A stretch of DNA of 64,000 bases, taken from NCBI RefSeq assembly GCF_002288925.2, contig NW_022098066.1:83205783-83269782 (forward strand), in the 5' to 3' direction. The translations under genes were made by a program, and so were the position numbers. Shown piece after piece: positions 34,964 through 46,236 of the stretch; positions within the stretch are counted from its first letter, which is position 1, and each line of letters starts with the position of its first letter. Below the pieces are notes generated by a model that did not search any database, was not told the DNA's origin, and worked only from the letters and a program-made list of their open reading frames with translations. This DNA comes from Delphinapterus leucas. Taxonomy: Eukaryota; Chordata; Mammalia; Artiodactyla; Monodontidae.

Positions 34964-35019
34964 TGGCTTCCTATATAGAATCATTGAACTGTGGCTTCCT
35001 ATATAGAATCATTGAACTG
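34964..35019 (+). repeat. Perfect 28-bp tandem duplication
   Basis: The 28-bp unit at 34964-34991 (begins TGGCTTCCTATATAG, ends ATTGAACTG) is repeated exactly at 34992-35019. Likely a recent small duplication or an assembly duplication. Confidence 0.97.
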
Positions 35020-38000
35020 TGAGTCTTGACTGATAGTTTACTTTTTCCTGGAATTTGGCATGAACAATAATGAAAATCAAGGAAACCATCATTTCTTTCC
35101 CTCCTCCTTAACAAATTTTAGTTTAGTAAAATTCCCAAGCTCATTTCTGTTATGCTTTTACGGGATTTCAAGGACATGACAAAATAATGAAAGACATTTT
35201 AAAAATATCATTAGACAACACCTAGAGTATCTGAACGCCATGTGTGTCCCCAGTGTTTCCAATACTCTTAAGACTTGATGGTTTCCTTGATCTTTCCAAA
35301 ACGCTTTGAGGAAAAAAATAAGAGATTTTTTTCTAATTTAATGGGAAGAAAGAAATTAAGTAATGCAAGCTTAAGGGATATGGAGAGTGAATCAGTAACT
35401 GTTTACTGCCTTCTGGGGTATAGAGGGAATAAGGCTCTATCCTACACAATCCTTAATAACAACACCTAAGTCCATAACCTAGCAAAGACTCTCTGGCAAG
35501 TCTAGACTGAGGCTGGGAAGAATTATAAAGGAATTAGTTTTATTTCCCCTTCTCTTCCAACATTTTTTATTTTTAATTTCCCCAAAAGGAGAATATGATT
35601 TAAAATATCACCTAGGAATAAAGGAGGAGGACAAAGTACAGCTCCAATATTTTCTCTTTTATGAAGCTTTTGCCAGCTCTTCCTCTCCCAAGTCCCCAGG
35701 ACAACATAAATTACCACCTTTCTTGTGTTGCCACTGTACTTTGTCCTTATATGGGTACAGTGTGACCACATCTTATTATAGTTTTTTGTTGTGTAGCCTA
35801 AACTTGTCGTCCTCAAATTTCGGCCAAGAGAGCTTCTTTTTCGGCTGCTGTAGAAGTAAGGATAAGCGTGATGAAGGAAAGAGAAAATGCAAAAACCCAG
35901 GAACTGTGAATGATGATTCCATTATAGGGGAGCTACTGCCTCATGGTGAACTAATTCAAAAGGGAATGAACTGCCTTGGTAACTTGGATGTGCTATGAAG
36001 GCTGAGTGCCTTCTTTATTGGACAACATTCCCCAAATTCATGGATATTCCATGTAGGCTTACAAATACTTGTGCTTTGTGATAGAAATGCCTCTGTAAGA
36101 GCTGACTTAAGTCTAATTGGAAACTTTTTTGTTTCCCCCTAGTGTGTATGTATCTCCCATTAGGACAGGTTCTATATTGTATTCTTTCTTTTCCATCACC
36201 TAAGTCAGTGTCTGGCATAAACAGCACAGCAACAAATGTTTGCTAAATAGGCTTAAACTATCACTCCACCCCTTAACTCCATAAGTCTGTTTTGAAATTA
36301 TAGTTAAGGGATAAACAATGTCAGATATTCATTTTCTTTCTTTAAAGTTCACACTTTTAATGTATTCAAAACAACGAATGAAACAAGGCATAATTCTTTT
36401 GATATTAGGATCTCAAATTCCACCTCTACTTCTATTTTTTCATAGAACCTATGATTTCCCTCAAGAAGCTGGCAGGACAAGAGATGGCTGTTTCTAGACC
36501 CCCTTTTGCTTTTTCTTTGTGGTTATGGATCTGTTTCTTTCTGGTTAGTTAAATTTAGAGCTGCCTTTGAGATTTCAGCCCCCAGTACCAAGGGCTCCCA
36601 GTATTTCCTTGCAAAAATTCCCTGATTCAGCCATCTCTGCCAGTTGGGGCTTCTGAGGAAATGAACCAAAGCCAGCAGTGGTTGCTATGGTGATCAAGTC
36701 TCTATGGAGTGAAATCAGGGGAGCATCCATTTGAAAGAATGGGGGAGCCATATTATAGTAGAATGGCCATCTGCTAAGAATGAAGTGGTCTTGGAGAAGG
36801 AGTAGGGTCAATGGGGGAAGGTTTAGGGAGTATGGAAAAATATAGAATAGATACTAAAAGGGATGTATCTGGGAGTCAACAACGATAAGTAAAGTGATTG
36901 CCTGAATAGCAGTAAGAGTCCAGCCCAGGAGAGTTTGCATATATCAGAGTGGACCCTGGGAGTATGGCTTTGTGGTTACTCACAGAAATTCTCAGTAGCC
37001 TGGGGGTGGCAGCAGAGAGAACAGACATGAGGAATTACCCAGGGCTGGGTACTGGCAACGAAGATACAAGATCAAAAAATCCTGTGAAACATAAACACAC
37101 GTCCGATTACTAAGAACTACACTCAGAAGTTTTTTGAACAGTTTGCCACAGAATAAACAGAAGTATGTTTCTGTGAAAGTTACATGTGATGGAAAGCAAA
37201 ACATTTAATTATTTTAGTAATCATCCCTAAATCACAGGGTTATTATGAGAATTTTATAATTTATTAGTTGGTGCTGACAGAGTGTCTATTACATAGTTTA
37301 TGCACAGTCAATTCTTATGTAGGTATTTCAAAAAACTATTTTCTGAGATTCCAACTAATGTTCAGTCTGAAGTCATAGCACAGTTAACATTTCTTCAAAG
37401 AGCTCATAGCCCTGAAAAAGATGTGATGAACACACCAAACAGTCCTATTAGGTACTTTAGAAACAGGTGTCATTAACTTCATGATATAAAACAGCAATTT
37501 GACCTCTAGGAGAAGAAAGTCATAGCCCCTCTTGGCCTCTCTTTCACCCCACACTTCCCTGCCCCCTGCCCTCTCACAGGATGATTCGGGATACAGAGGA
37601 AGTCTCTCCCCTAAGGAGGAGTCCAGGTTTGGATTGGCCAGTTACCAGCAGGTGAAGCTCTTAAAGAGAATAGCCTCAGTGTGCATGAATGTGGTGTTTC
37701 CTCCTCTCCTTTTGCTTCCTTCCAAGGGCAGCCTTGGCCATCTTTCTTCCTCTTCTCCCACGTGATGGCAGGATCTAGTGTTTAGGAAGATCCACGACAG
37801 GTAGCAGAGGCCAAGTCCACATGGGAACTGCAACTGATATTTGTCTTTTCCTTGTTGCCTATTATAGTTGCAGGATCTGGGATGGGGATTTGGGTTTGTG
37901 GAAGGTACAAAGAGAGAGCCTAACAGCCTGCTTTGTTTCCACGCCATTCAAGCCAACCTAACTTAGAGAAAGAATTTCTCCCAGGGGTACAGCCTAGGCC

Positions 38001-38080
38001 ACTGCAATTTAGAGACTAATCTACAGATATTGCACAGTATGGCTTTACTTTCTCTGGTTTACTTCGTCTTTTGTCTATAA
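35020..38080. other. Intergenic DNA, no gene seen
   Basis: Mostly unique sequence. At 36060-36250 there is an L2-like 3' end ('caccTAAGTCAGTGTCTGGCATAAACAG' style wording followed by 'aacaaatgtttgctaaatagg'), and 37225-37320 is weakly MIR-like. No exon could be supported; the open frames are short and lack motifs. Confidence 0.5.
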
Positions 38081-38095
38081 CGATCAGAATCTTTT

Positions 38096-38293
38096 TTTTA
38101 CGGTACACGGGCCTCTCACTGTTGTGGCCTCTCCCCTTGCGCAGCACAGACTCCGGAAGCGCAGGTTCAGCGGCCATGGCTCATGGGCCCAGGCGCTCCG
38201 TGGCATGTGGGATCCTCCCGGACCGGGCCACGAACCCGTGTCCCCTGCATTGGCAGGTGGACTCTCAACCACTGCGCCACCAGGGAAGCCCGT
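38096..38293 (-). mobile_element. CHR-type SINE, short form
   Basis: An antisense short-form copy, TTACGGTACACGGGCCTC to ACCAGGGAAGCCCG. Flanked by GATCAGAATCTTTT at 38082-38095 and 38294-38307. Confidence 0.95.
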
Positions 38294-38646
38294 GATCAGA
38301 ATCTTTTAAATGGAGGGGTCATAGGGCATCGCTAAAACCCCTGAATAAAATACCACTTTAATACAGTATTGTCATCCCAAAATAGAATCTCCATTCTACT
38401 ATGTGCAACACCTGATCCAATACTCACCCTATCCCTCAATCTCAATTCTTTCGTCAATAAATGAAGCTACAAAGATGTTGACTTTAACCTCAGTTGTAAA
38501 AGGGGGAGTTTGAACTATGCATTATCACATTTATTTTTTAACCTGTCTTTGTATCCATTAGTTGGCAAGTAATTTGAATGTAAGAATCATGCCTTATTTC
38601 TGTGCTTCAAAGCACTGATTCAGTGTCTCTTGTATCGTAGCTTTCT

Positions 38647-38864
38647 TTGTTTTTTTTTTTTTTTTTTTTTCAGTACGCGGGCCTCTCACCGTTGTGGCCT
38701 CTCCCGTTGCGGAGCACAGGCTTCAGACGCGCAGGCTCAGCGGCCATGGCTCACAGGCCTAGCTGCTCCGCGGCATGTGGGATCTTCCCGGACCGGGGCA
38801 CAAACCCGTGTCTCCTGCATCGGCAGGCAGACTCTCAACCACTGTGCCACCAGGGAAGCCCATA
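38647..38864 (-). mobile_element. CHR-type SINE, short form
   Basis: An antisense copy with a long T run (tail) and head CACCAGGGAAGCCC. Flanked by GTAGCTTTCT at 38637-38646 and 38865-38874. It lies only about 350 bp from the previous one, in the same orientation. Confidence 0.95.
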
Positions 38865-38874
38865 GTAGCTTTCT

Positions 38875-39604
38875 ATTACCTGTTTGTTGTATCAGAATAA
38901 TAAATTCTTAAAGTTGGGAAGGGTCTGAGAGGTCGTAGGACACAATCCCATATCCTGGGATGAATCTCCTCCCAAACTTCCAGGGTAAGTGGTATTCTTC
39001 GTTTTCATGCATGCTTCCAGGGATGGGGAGCCTGCTGCCTGACACAGGGGTCCATGCTGTTGATGGACAGTCCTCATCGTTGGAAAGTGCTTCCTTACCT
39101 TGTGTTGAAATTTGTCTCCCTGTGAGACCCACTCATTGTGCCTCTGGCTGTTCTCAGAGCCCCACATAGTCCTTTCCCTAATGCATATCATGGCTCTTCA
39201 AGTATTCAAAGCAGCTTTCATGTTATTGGGGTTTAAATATCCTCCATTCCTTTATATGTTCTTCAGAGGAAATGTCTTTCAAGACCCTGTATCTCTCCTT
39301 TGGGGGTCTGGTTGATCAAAATTTCTCATAAATTGTGGGGCCTGGAATCAACTCCACAGAACAATGAGCAGAGAATAGAGTGGACAAAGCTTCCGTTCAT
39401 GTACTTAGGTTTTCCGGCAGTGGTTCTATTGCCTCCCATTTAACTTACAGTCAGTGAAAATACACATGTCATTTCATACAAAATTCTGTGGAGTCCAATC
39501 TTACCCATCCCAAACTTGTGCAGCCAGGTTTGGAGACCAGGTAAATGGCTTTATATTAATTCCTATTAATTGTCCTCACTGATCAAGCCTATTGAGATGC
39601 TTTT
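38875..39604. other. Intergenic DNA, no gene seen
   Basis: No exon or named repeat recognised. Short open frames on both strands carry no known motif. Confidence 0.45.
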
Positions 39605-39614
39605 AAAACCCTGG

Positions 39615-39833
39615 CTCGGGCTTCCCTGGTGGCGCAGTGGTTGAGACTCCGCCTGCTGATGCAGGGGACACGGGTTCGTGCCCCGGTCTGGGAGGATCCC
39701 ACATGCCACGGAGCGGCTGGGCCCGTGAGCCATGGCCGCTGAGCCTGTGCGTCCAGAGCCTGTGCTCCGCAACCAGAGAGGCCACAACAGTGAGAGGCCC
39801 ACATACCGCAAAAAAAACAAAACAAACAAAAAA
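39615..39833 (+). mobile_element. CHR-type SINE, short form
   Basis: GGGCTTCCCTGGTGGCGCAG to CCCACATACCGC, then an A/AAAC tail. Flanked by AAAACCCTGG (39605-39614) and AAAACCCGG at the other side. Confidence 0.93.
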
Positions 39834-39849
39834 AAAACCCGGATCCATT

Positions 39850-39970
39850 AGGAATAATGATCCCTTACTCAAGTGTTATTGTGAAGATCAGATGAAATAA
39901 TGCATACAAAGCACTTAGAATACCCCATATATAGTAGTTCCTTAATAAATAGTTCATATTATTACAGCCA
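39850..39970 (+). repeat. MIR SINE 3' part
   Basis: 'gttattgtgaagatcagatgaaataatgcatacaaagcacttagaatacc' and 'cttaataaatagttcatattattac' match the MIR second half in sense. Confidence 0.7.
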
Positions 39971-40328
39971 ACTTAATGATGGATTGAACTGGATAAACTC
40001 TAAGTTCTCTACCAGTTCTGGCATCCTGGGATTTTATTATTTTTTAGGATAAACTGGTAATTTGAAACTCCTGGTTCTCAGTTTCATACTTAACCTTTTT
40101 GTTTGTTGCATGTTTTTACACCCTGCCTTTGACCTAAAAGGAGTAGAAGTAACAGGTTAAAAGGCAAAACATTCCTTTTCCCACCTCTACAACTATGTTA
40201 GCCAAGTGATACAAGCAGTAAGATCATCAGACTGTCACCAGCAATAAAGTATTACTAAAGGAAAAGAGTTTGCTGAGAAAATAGAGTCAGAAGCATTCAT
40301 CAAGAATTATTAAGAAGTAGCAATTTCA

Positions 40329-40689
40329 GGGGCTTCCCTGGTGGCGCAGTGGTTAAGAATCCGTCTGCCAATGCAGGGGACACGGGTTCAAGCCCTGGTC
40401 CGGGAAGATCCCATATGCCGCAGAGCAACTATGCCCGTGCGCCACAGCTACTGAGCCTGCACTCTAGAGCCCGCGAGCCACAACTGCTGAGCCCGTGTGC
40501 CACAACTACTGAAGCCCGTGCACCTAGAGCCTGAGCTCCGCAACAAGAGAAGCCACGCAATGAGAATCCCGCGCACCAAAATGAAAAGAAGCCCCCGCTC
40601 GCCACAACTGGGGAGGGCCTGCATGCAGAGGCGGGGACCCAATGCAGCCAAAAATAAAATAAATAAATAAATTTATTAAAAAAAAAAAA
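40329..40689 (+). mobile_element. CHR-type SINE, long form
   Basis: A complete long form, GGGCTTCCCTGGTGGCGCAG to AATGCAGCCAAAAATAAAAT with an AAATA tail. Flanked by a 17-bp repeat, AAGAAGTAGCAATTTCA at 40312-40328 and the same with one change at 40690-40706. Confidence 0.95.
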
Positions 40690-40904
40690 AAGAAGTAGCA
40701 AGTTCAATGCTGGGAGTGAAATTGGGAAATAGAAATAAAACATGATGCCAAAAAAGACATTTTTGTGTTTAATGCAAATTTGAGTCAACAAAGGAAATAA
40801 TTTGATGTATGTAAACATATAAAATGAGCTAAATATAGCTTTAAGGAGTGACTTTTAGCTGGCTGCATTATTAGGGCCCTGAAAGTTGCCATCAAGCTGG
40901 TAGT

Positions 40905-41320
40905 ACCAAATTTCTCAAAGTGTGATTCAAGGAATTCATGCACCAGAATCACGTGAGGTACTTGTTTAAAATGAAGATTCCTGTATATACACACTACTAT
41001 ATATAAAATAGATAATCAACAAGGACCTACTGTATAGCACAGGGAACTACACTCAATACTTTGTGATAACCTATATGGGAAAAGAATCTGAAAAAGAATA
41101 GATACATGAATAACTAAATCACTTTGCTGTACACCTGAAACTAACACAACATTGTAAATCAACTATCCTCCAATATAAAATTAAAAATTAAAAAAAAAAT
41201 GAGGATTCCTAAATATTGCCCCAAATCACTGAATTGGAATTGCTAGGATTTGACCTGGGAATCTGAATTTTATCAAGCTCTCCAGTTAATTCTGATGTCC
41301 ACAAAAAACTGAGAACCCCT
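40905..41320 (+). repeat. MER5A-like hAT element, split by an L1
   Basis: 'tttctcaaagtgtgattcaaggaattcatgcaccagaatcacgtgaggtacttgtttaaaatgaagattcct' and, after the insertion, 'cactgaattggaattgctaggatttgacctgggaatctgaattttatcaagctctccagttaattctgatg...gagaacccc' read as the two halves of MER5A. Confidence 0.75.
40983..41196 (+). mobile_element. Short L1 3' end insertion
   Basis: A 5'-truncated L1: 'gtatatacacactactatatataaaatagat' to 'gtaaatcaactatcctccaatataaaattaaaaattaaaaaaaaa'. Flanked by AAAATGAAGATTCCT (40969-40983) and AAAATGAGGATTCCT (about 41197-41211). Target: the MER5A-like element. Confidence 0.88.
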
Positions 41321-42097
41321 GCAGTATAGTGGGTACCTGGATGGCAAAGGGCAGCCACTGAATGGAGGAAAGAGAGGGAACGTCATCACATGTACCTTCA
41401 CACACATCTGTAGGCCTCAAGTCACCCCCTTTCTTGGAAGCTGTGTAGTTTGGAAGTTTCATTCATTTTGGACCACAGGGGACACCATACAGAGAAACTG
41501 GGGTCTTCACAGCCTTCAGACCTCTGATATGCCTCAGAGAGGTAATTTACCCAGGAGTTAGCTAATCCCTGAGAGGCCAGAGAGCCTCCCACTATTGCCA
41601 ATCCCATATAGCCAGAAAAGCACTTGTAAGGATAAACTGTCTTGAGTGCATTAGAGTCAACTTCCTGAATCACAATTTGGGGCAGTGCTCCTGACCCACT
41701 GGAGTTCAGGGCTAACTGTCATGTTTATCCTGTGTGACTCTGCTCTCCTGGACAATAGGAATAGGGATGGACACCTACCCAGGCTGTGACAATCAGATCT
41801 TCCCTCCTGGGATTTTGGAACTGGGTCTGAAGTTGGTTACAATTTGCTAGCTCATTTGGTTGGAAACAGAATGTGTAAATTTGACATCTGCATCCACTCT
41901 TCGGACAAAGAAGCAGAGAAAATTAATTAGTTGTATATAGAGAAAAGAAGAAGGAAAATGGGCAAAGAGAAGCAAAGACATAATAGTTCTTGCTTCCAGC
42001 TTCTTCCTCAGATCCAGCTGCATTCTTACCGTTGGTTGCATGAAAGACTTCTGTATCCTTATGCCAAATTCCCCTCCACTTCTTTTTTTTAAAAAAA
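41321..42097. other. Intergenic DNA, no gene seen
   Basis: No exon, RNA gene or named repeat recognised. Short open frames without motifs. Confidence 0.45.
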
Positions 42098-42108
42098 ATA
42101 CCAATTCA

Positions 42109-42460
42109 GGCTTCCCTAGTGGCACAGTGATTAAGAATCTACCTACCAATGCAGGTGACACGGGTTCGAGCCCTGGTCTGGGAAGATCCCACATGCCGTG
42201 GAGCAACTAAGCCCATATCCCACGACTACTGAGCCTGCACTCTACAGCCTATGCGCCACAACTACTGAGACTGCATGCCACAACTACTGAAGCCCACGAG
42301 CCTAGAGCCCATGCTCTGCAACAAGAGAAGCCACCACAATGAGAAGCCCACGCACTGCAACAAAGAGTAGCCCCCGCTCGCCACAACTAGAGAAAGCCCG
42401 CACGCAGCAACAAAGACCCAACGCAGCCAAAAATAAATAAATTTAAAAAAAAAGTAAAAC
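42109..42460 (+). mobile_element. CHR-type SINE, long form
   Basis: GGCTTCCCTAGTGGCACAGT to ACGCAGCCAAAAATAAATAA and tail. Perfect 11-bp flanking repeat ATACCAATTCA at 42098-42108 and 42461-42471. Confidence 0.95.
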
Positions 42461-43010
42461 ATACCAATTCAAGGGACTTTCTACTGCTTTCAACTAAAAG
42501 GATCCTAATTAGCTAAGCCCATTTTGCCATGTAAACATTTATCTTTTCTCACCACCTAGTATACAATCTCTTCCTGTTATCTATCCCTCCATTCACATCT
42601 CTGTGTTCTGTGCTTTTGACTCAATTTCCCACTGTTGCTCTGCCACACAGTTTCCATGAAATCTTTCCTATGATTGATAAACTCTCCTCCATCTTTAACT
42701 GTTTATTCCTACTTCTTCAGGCTTTAATTGAAGTCCAGTTCTTCCCAGAGGCTAACCGTTCCCTGTGGCCCTCTCAAGGGGAGGCTCCTCTTTTCATATG
42801 TGCCTGCTAGCAGACCAATCACTGGCCAAGAGAGAAATGAAACTAGGCCAATCATGATTTATTCTGCACGCTGAGGTAGAGGCCTTCTTCCCTATGATTA
42901 AGGAATGTCCACTGGGGTTTATCTAGAAAGAAGTGGCAGATTGGCTACTGGGTAGGCATCTTATGTCTGAGATGCCTCCCGTTACCCTACCTCTCCCCAT
43001 CTCATGTGTA

Positions 43011-43036
43011 CACACACACACACACACACACACACA
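43011..43036 (+). repeat. (CA)13 microsatellite
   Basis: An uninterrupted CA dinucleotide run, likely length-polymorphic. Confidence 0.97.
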
Positions 43037-43059
43037 CGACACTCCATTCTCTAGCCATA

Positions 43060-43475
43060 CTGGGGTTCTTTCATCTTTGGGCTTTTCCGTGTGCTGTTCC
43101 CACTGTCTGATAATCTGTTTACCTTCTTCTTCACCAGACTAACTTCTACTCACAATTTAGGTCTTACTAAAATGTCCCTAGCTTTGGAAGTTTTCCCTGA
43201 TACCCTTTCCTGAGGGTCAATCCCCCTTGCTCTGTTCTCCCATTATAGTGTGCTTCCCCTATCTTCATGTTTATCCACCTTCTAATACTATTGGGTTAAT
43301 CATCAGACTTTCCTACAGACTTTAAGCCCCACAAAACCAGGGGCTTTGTAGTCCTTGTTTACTCTTTCCCAGGACACACAATAGAGAGAGGGGATTTTGC
43401 CTTATTTGTACTCCCAGTTGCTAGATCTCTCATGGCAGGAATTCCATATACATTTGTTGAATAAATGAACAGTCT
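43060..43475 (+). repeat. L2 LINE 3' end
   Basis: 'tgtgctgttcccactgtctgataatctg', 'aaatgtccctagctttggaagttttccctgatac', 'ccccacaaaaccaggggctttg', 'catatacatttgttgaataaatgaacag' follow the L2 3' consensus order. Confidence 0.75.
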
Positions 43476-43589
43476 TCCTCTGAGCTAAGAATATTGACCT
43501 GCAGGTTTCCATAATATGATGACACATTTGGGACCCTGAGAGATAAAGAGGCCTTAGATAGCTGCCAAAAAATATATGAAGGAGGTTTT

Positions 43590-43798
43590 TTTTGTTTTTT
43601 TTTTTTGCAGTATGCGGACCTCTCACTGTTGTGGCCTCTCCCGTTGCGGAGCACAGGCTCTGGATGCGCAGGCTCAGCGTCCATGGCTCAAGGGCCCAGT
43701 CACTCCGCGGCATGTGGGATCTTCCCGGACCGGGGCATGAATCCGTGTCCCCTGCATCGGTAGGCAGACTCTCAACCACTGCGCCACCAGGGAAGACC
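43590..43798 (-). mobile_element. CHR-type SINE, short form
   Basis: An antisense copy; T-run tail, head CACCAGGGAAGACC. Flanked by TATGAAGGAGGTTTT (43575-43589) and TATGAAGGAGTTTT (43799-43812). Confidence 0.94.
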
Positions 43799-43812
43799 TA
43801 TGAAGGAGTTTT

Positions 43813-44460
43813 GCAACTACAGAAGAACAAGACATTTTGCAATGCATTGATTGTAGTACTTGGGACATTCCCTGGGTGAAAATCTTCTTCCTGACCTGAA
43901 TGTATGGGACAGACCCAGCAAACAACCAGGCAGTATGAGAGGAGCTAACATAGCTGTGCTTATCTGTGCCATCCCGATGGATGAGCCCCCTCTTTGCCTC
44001 CCCTTCTCTTCCTCCCGTGTGGATCTTCATATCTGGTGCAAGGGAATACAGAAAGCATGGCTCTGGTCTTTTAAATTTGTCTTGTAGCCTTGAAAATCCT
44101 TTTTCCTTCTCTCCTCATTTCTCACTATTTACTCCAGGACAAACACTGGTGACTTTTCTTCTGTGTACATTAGATAAGAAATTGAATTTAGTCAAGGCAG
44201 GAAGCTTTAGACTAGATTTCTACCTGGGACTGCTGTGAAATATGGAATAAGATAATAAGGGGCAAATAAAGGACAAGTAAGATGATAATAAGGGACAAAC
44301 ATCTAATATTATCTAGAGAGTGTTATTAATCAAGATTGGTCCTTTTCAGAGAGAAGGCAATGTAGCCCATTGCTTTCCGAATGACTTCATAATTATCTAT
44401 CTCATTGTCCAAATAGCCAGGTAACCCTGAGTATAGGTAACAGAAAGAGAATGCTTGGTT
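43813..44460. other. Intergenic DNA, no gene seen
   Basis: No exon or named repeat recognised. A small tandem-like wording, 'gataataagggrcaaa', occurs twice near 44250 and 44285. Confidence 0.4.
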
Positions 44461-44475
44461 AAGATTTCTGTTATA

Positions 44476-44687
44476 GGGCTTCCCTGGTGGCGCAGTGGTT
44501 GAGAGTCCGCCTGCCGATGCAGAGGACACGGGTTCGTGCCCTGGTCCGGGAAGATCCCACATGCTGCAGAGCGGCTGGGCCCGTGAGCCATGGCCGCTGA
44601 GCCTGCACGTCCGGAGCCTGTGCTCTGCAACGGGAGAGGCCACAACAGTGAGAGGCCCGCATACCGCAAAAAAAAAAAAAAAAAAAA
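44476..44687 (+). mobile_element. CHR-type SINE, short form
   Basis: GGGCTTCCCTGGTGGCGCAG to CCCGCATACCGC with a pure A tail. Perfect 15-bp flanking repeat AAGATTTCTGTTATA at 44461-44475 and 44688-44702, and little divergence from other short-form copies, so probably a recent insertion. Confidence 0.96.
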
Positions 44688-44814
44688 AAGATTTCTGTTA
44701 TATTATTCTTCATTTTTTAGAAAGTAAAGTTTATTATTTAAATAGCCAACATTAAACACAACCATTTAAAATATTATAGGTATATGAAAAGTACAAATTC
44801 AAATAAACACTTAG

Positions 44815-44922
44815 AAAAGAATGTCTGTAAGTGGATAATTGAGTCACTTTGCTGTACAGCAGAAATTGGCACCACATTGTAAATCAACTATACTTCAATA
44901 AAAAATAAAATTTAAAAACTTG
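44815..44922 (+). mobile_element. Very short L1 3' end insertion
   Basis: About 108 bp of L1 3' UTR ('gagtcactttgctgtacagcag ... gtaaatcaactatacttcaataaaaaataaaatttaaaaac'). Flanked by AATAAACACTTAG at 44802-44814 and 44923-44935. Confidence 0.9.
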
Positions 44923-45217
44923 AATAAACACTTAGGTAAAAATCAGAACTCTTTCTCACATTGTATATCACTGCTCAGTCTAATCCTGATTCATATTCTC
45001 AGGCTTTGATAAAGGTTTCCTTCTAACTCACCTGAGCTCTTATATTGCTTTCATTCCTGGAATATCTTATTAGGATAAAGCAGGGATTTAATGTGATCTT
45101 TGTATCAAAAATTTACCACAACTTCCCTCAGTCACAGCCATGAGTGATTTCTTTACCCTGCTTGACTATTAGGACTGAATATAGAACTCCGCTGCCTTCC
45201 CCTCTGGCTCATCTTAT

Positions 45218-45552
45218 TTTTTTATATATTTTTTTAAACAAACCCCATAGTTGAACTCTATTTTTTTAAATAAATTTATTTATTTTTCGCCGTGTTGGGT
45301 CTTCGTTTCTGTGCGAGGGCTTTGTCTAGTTGCGGCAAGCAGGGGCCACTCTTCATCGCGGTGCGCAGGCCTCTCACTATCACGGCCTCTCTTGTTGCGG
45401 AGCACAGGCTCCAGATGCGCAGGCTCAGTAGTTGTGGCTCATGGGCCCAGTTGCTCTGCGGCATGTGGGATCTTCCCAGACCGGGGCTCGAACCCATATC
45501 CCCTGCATTAGCAGGCAGATTCTCAACCACTGAGCCACCAGGGAAGCCCCCT
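45218..45552 (-). mobile_element. CHR-type SINE with extra 3' sequence
   Basis: An antisense copy, head at about 45550 (CACCAGGGAAGCCCCC), body ending 'tttaaataaatttatttatttttcgccg' near 45290. Between this tail and the flanking repeat lies unrelated sequence and a second T-rich tail (45218-45262). Flanking repeat TCTGGCTCATCTTAT at 45203-45217 and 45553-45567. Confidence 0.9.
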
Positions 45553-45569
45553 TCTGGCTCATCTTATCC

Positions 45570-46200
45570 TGCTTCTTTTACTTCTTCTCTTACAAGCAGC
45601 ATAAGTGGAAAGAGAACAATTAGTCATGTTGGTTGTATCTGTAGCATGAACCTCTGTGACTATCTTTTTCATGATAAGGGAATAATATTTTATTCTCCTC
45701 AGAACAATAATAGGAGCTATTCCTCTTTGAAACAGTTTTTCCTCACTAGGAAGCCCTTAAGTTTGCATAAAATGTTTTCTCACAGCAGTTGCTCTACAAA
45801 GTTGTTGCAGAAACAAAGGGCTTCCAGTTAAAGGAACCAGGTGCCTTTTCATATAAGACAAGTTTTAAGAAAACACACACAAATTGAAAATTTAGCAATA
45901 CTTTACAACAACTAGTCTCAGTAATTTTATCTTACCACAATCCTCCGTGAAGAAGTTCTTTTGTGGCATTTCTTTTGGTTTCTAAGGTCATTTTTTCCCC
46001 AGCTCTAAAAATGCAGAAATACCAAAGGCTGCCAGCAAAATGTCTAGTTGAGCCATTGAGTCAATGAATCCTGGCTTTACCCTTGGGAAGCTGTGATTTA
46101 CCCTCCTCTGCAACCAGGATCACTAATGGGAGAAGAGTGGCCATGTGAAGAGCCTCCTTCTCCCTGCTTTCCTACATTCAATGTTCTTCCCTTGGAGAAG
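45570..46200. other. Intergenic DNA, no gene seen
   Basis: No exon or named repeat recognised up to the SINE tail at about 46203. Confidence 0.4.
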
Positions 46201-46202
46201 AC

Positions 46203-46236
46203 CTGACGCAGCCAATAAATAAATAAATAAAAATGT
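46203..46236 (+). repeat. CHR-type SINE 3' end fragment
   Basis: Only the last piece, 'gacctgacgcagccaataaataaataaataaaaatg', remains. The rest of the SINE is absent. Confidence 0.6.

Noticed and set aside
38071..45831. Many 60-180 codon frames with repeated Cys/Gly/His-rich text
   Set aside because: These are six-frame readings of CHR SINEs; the resemblance among them is repeat homology, not a protein family.
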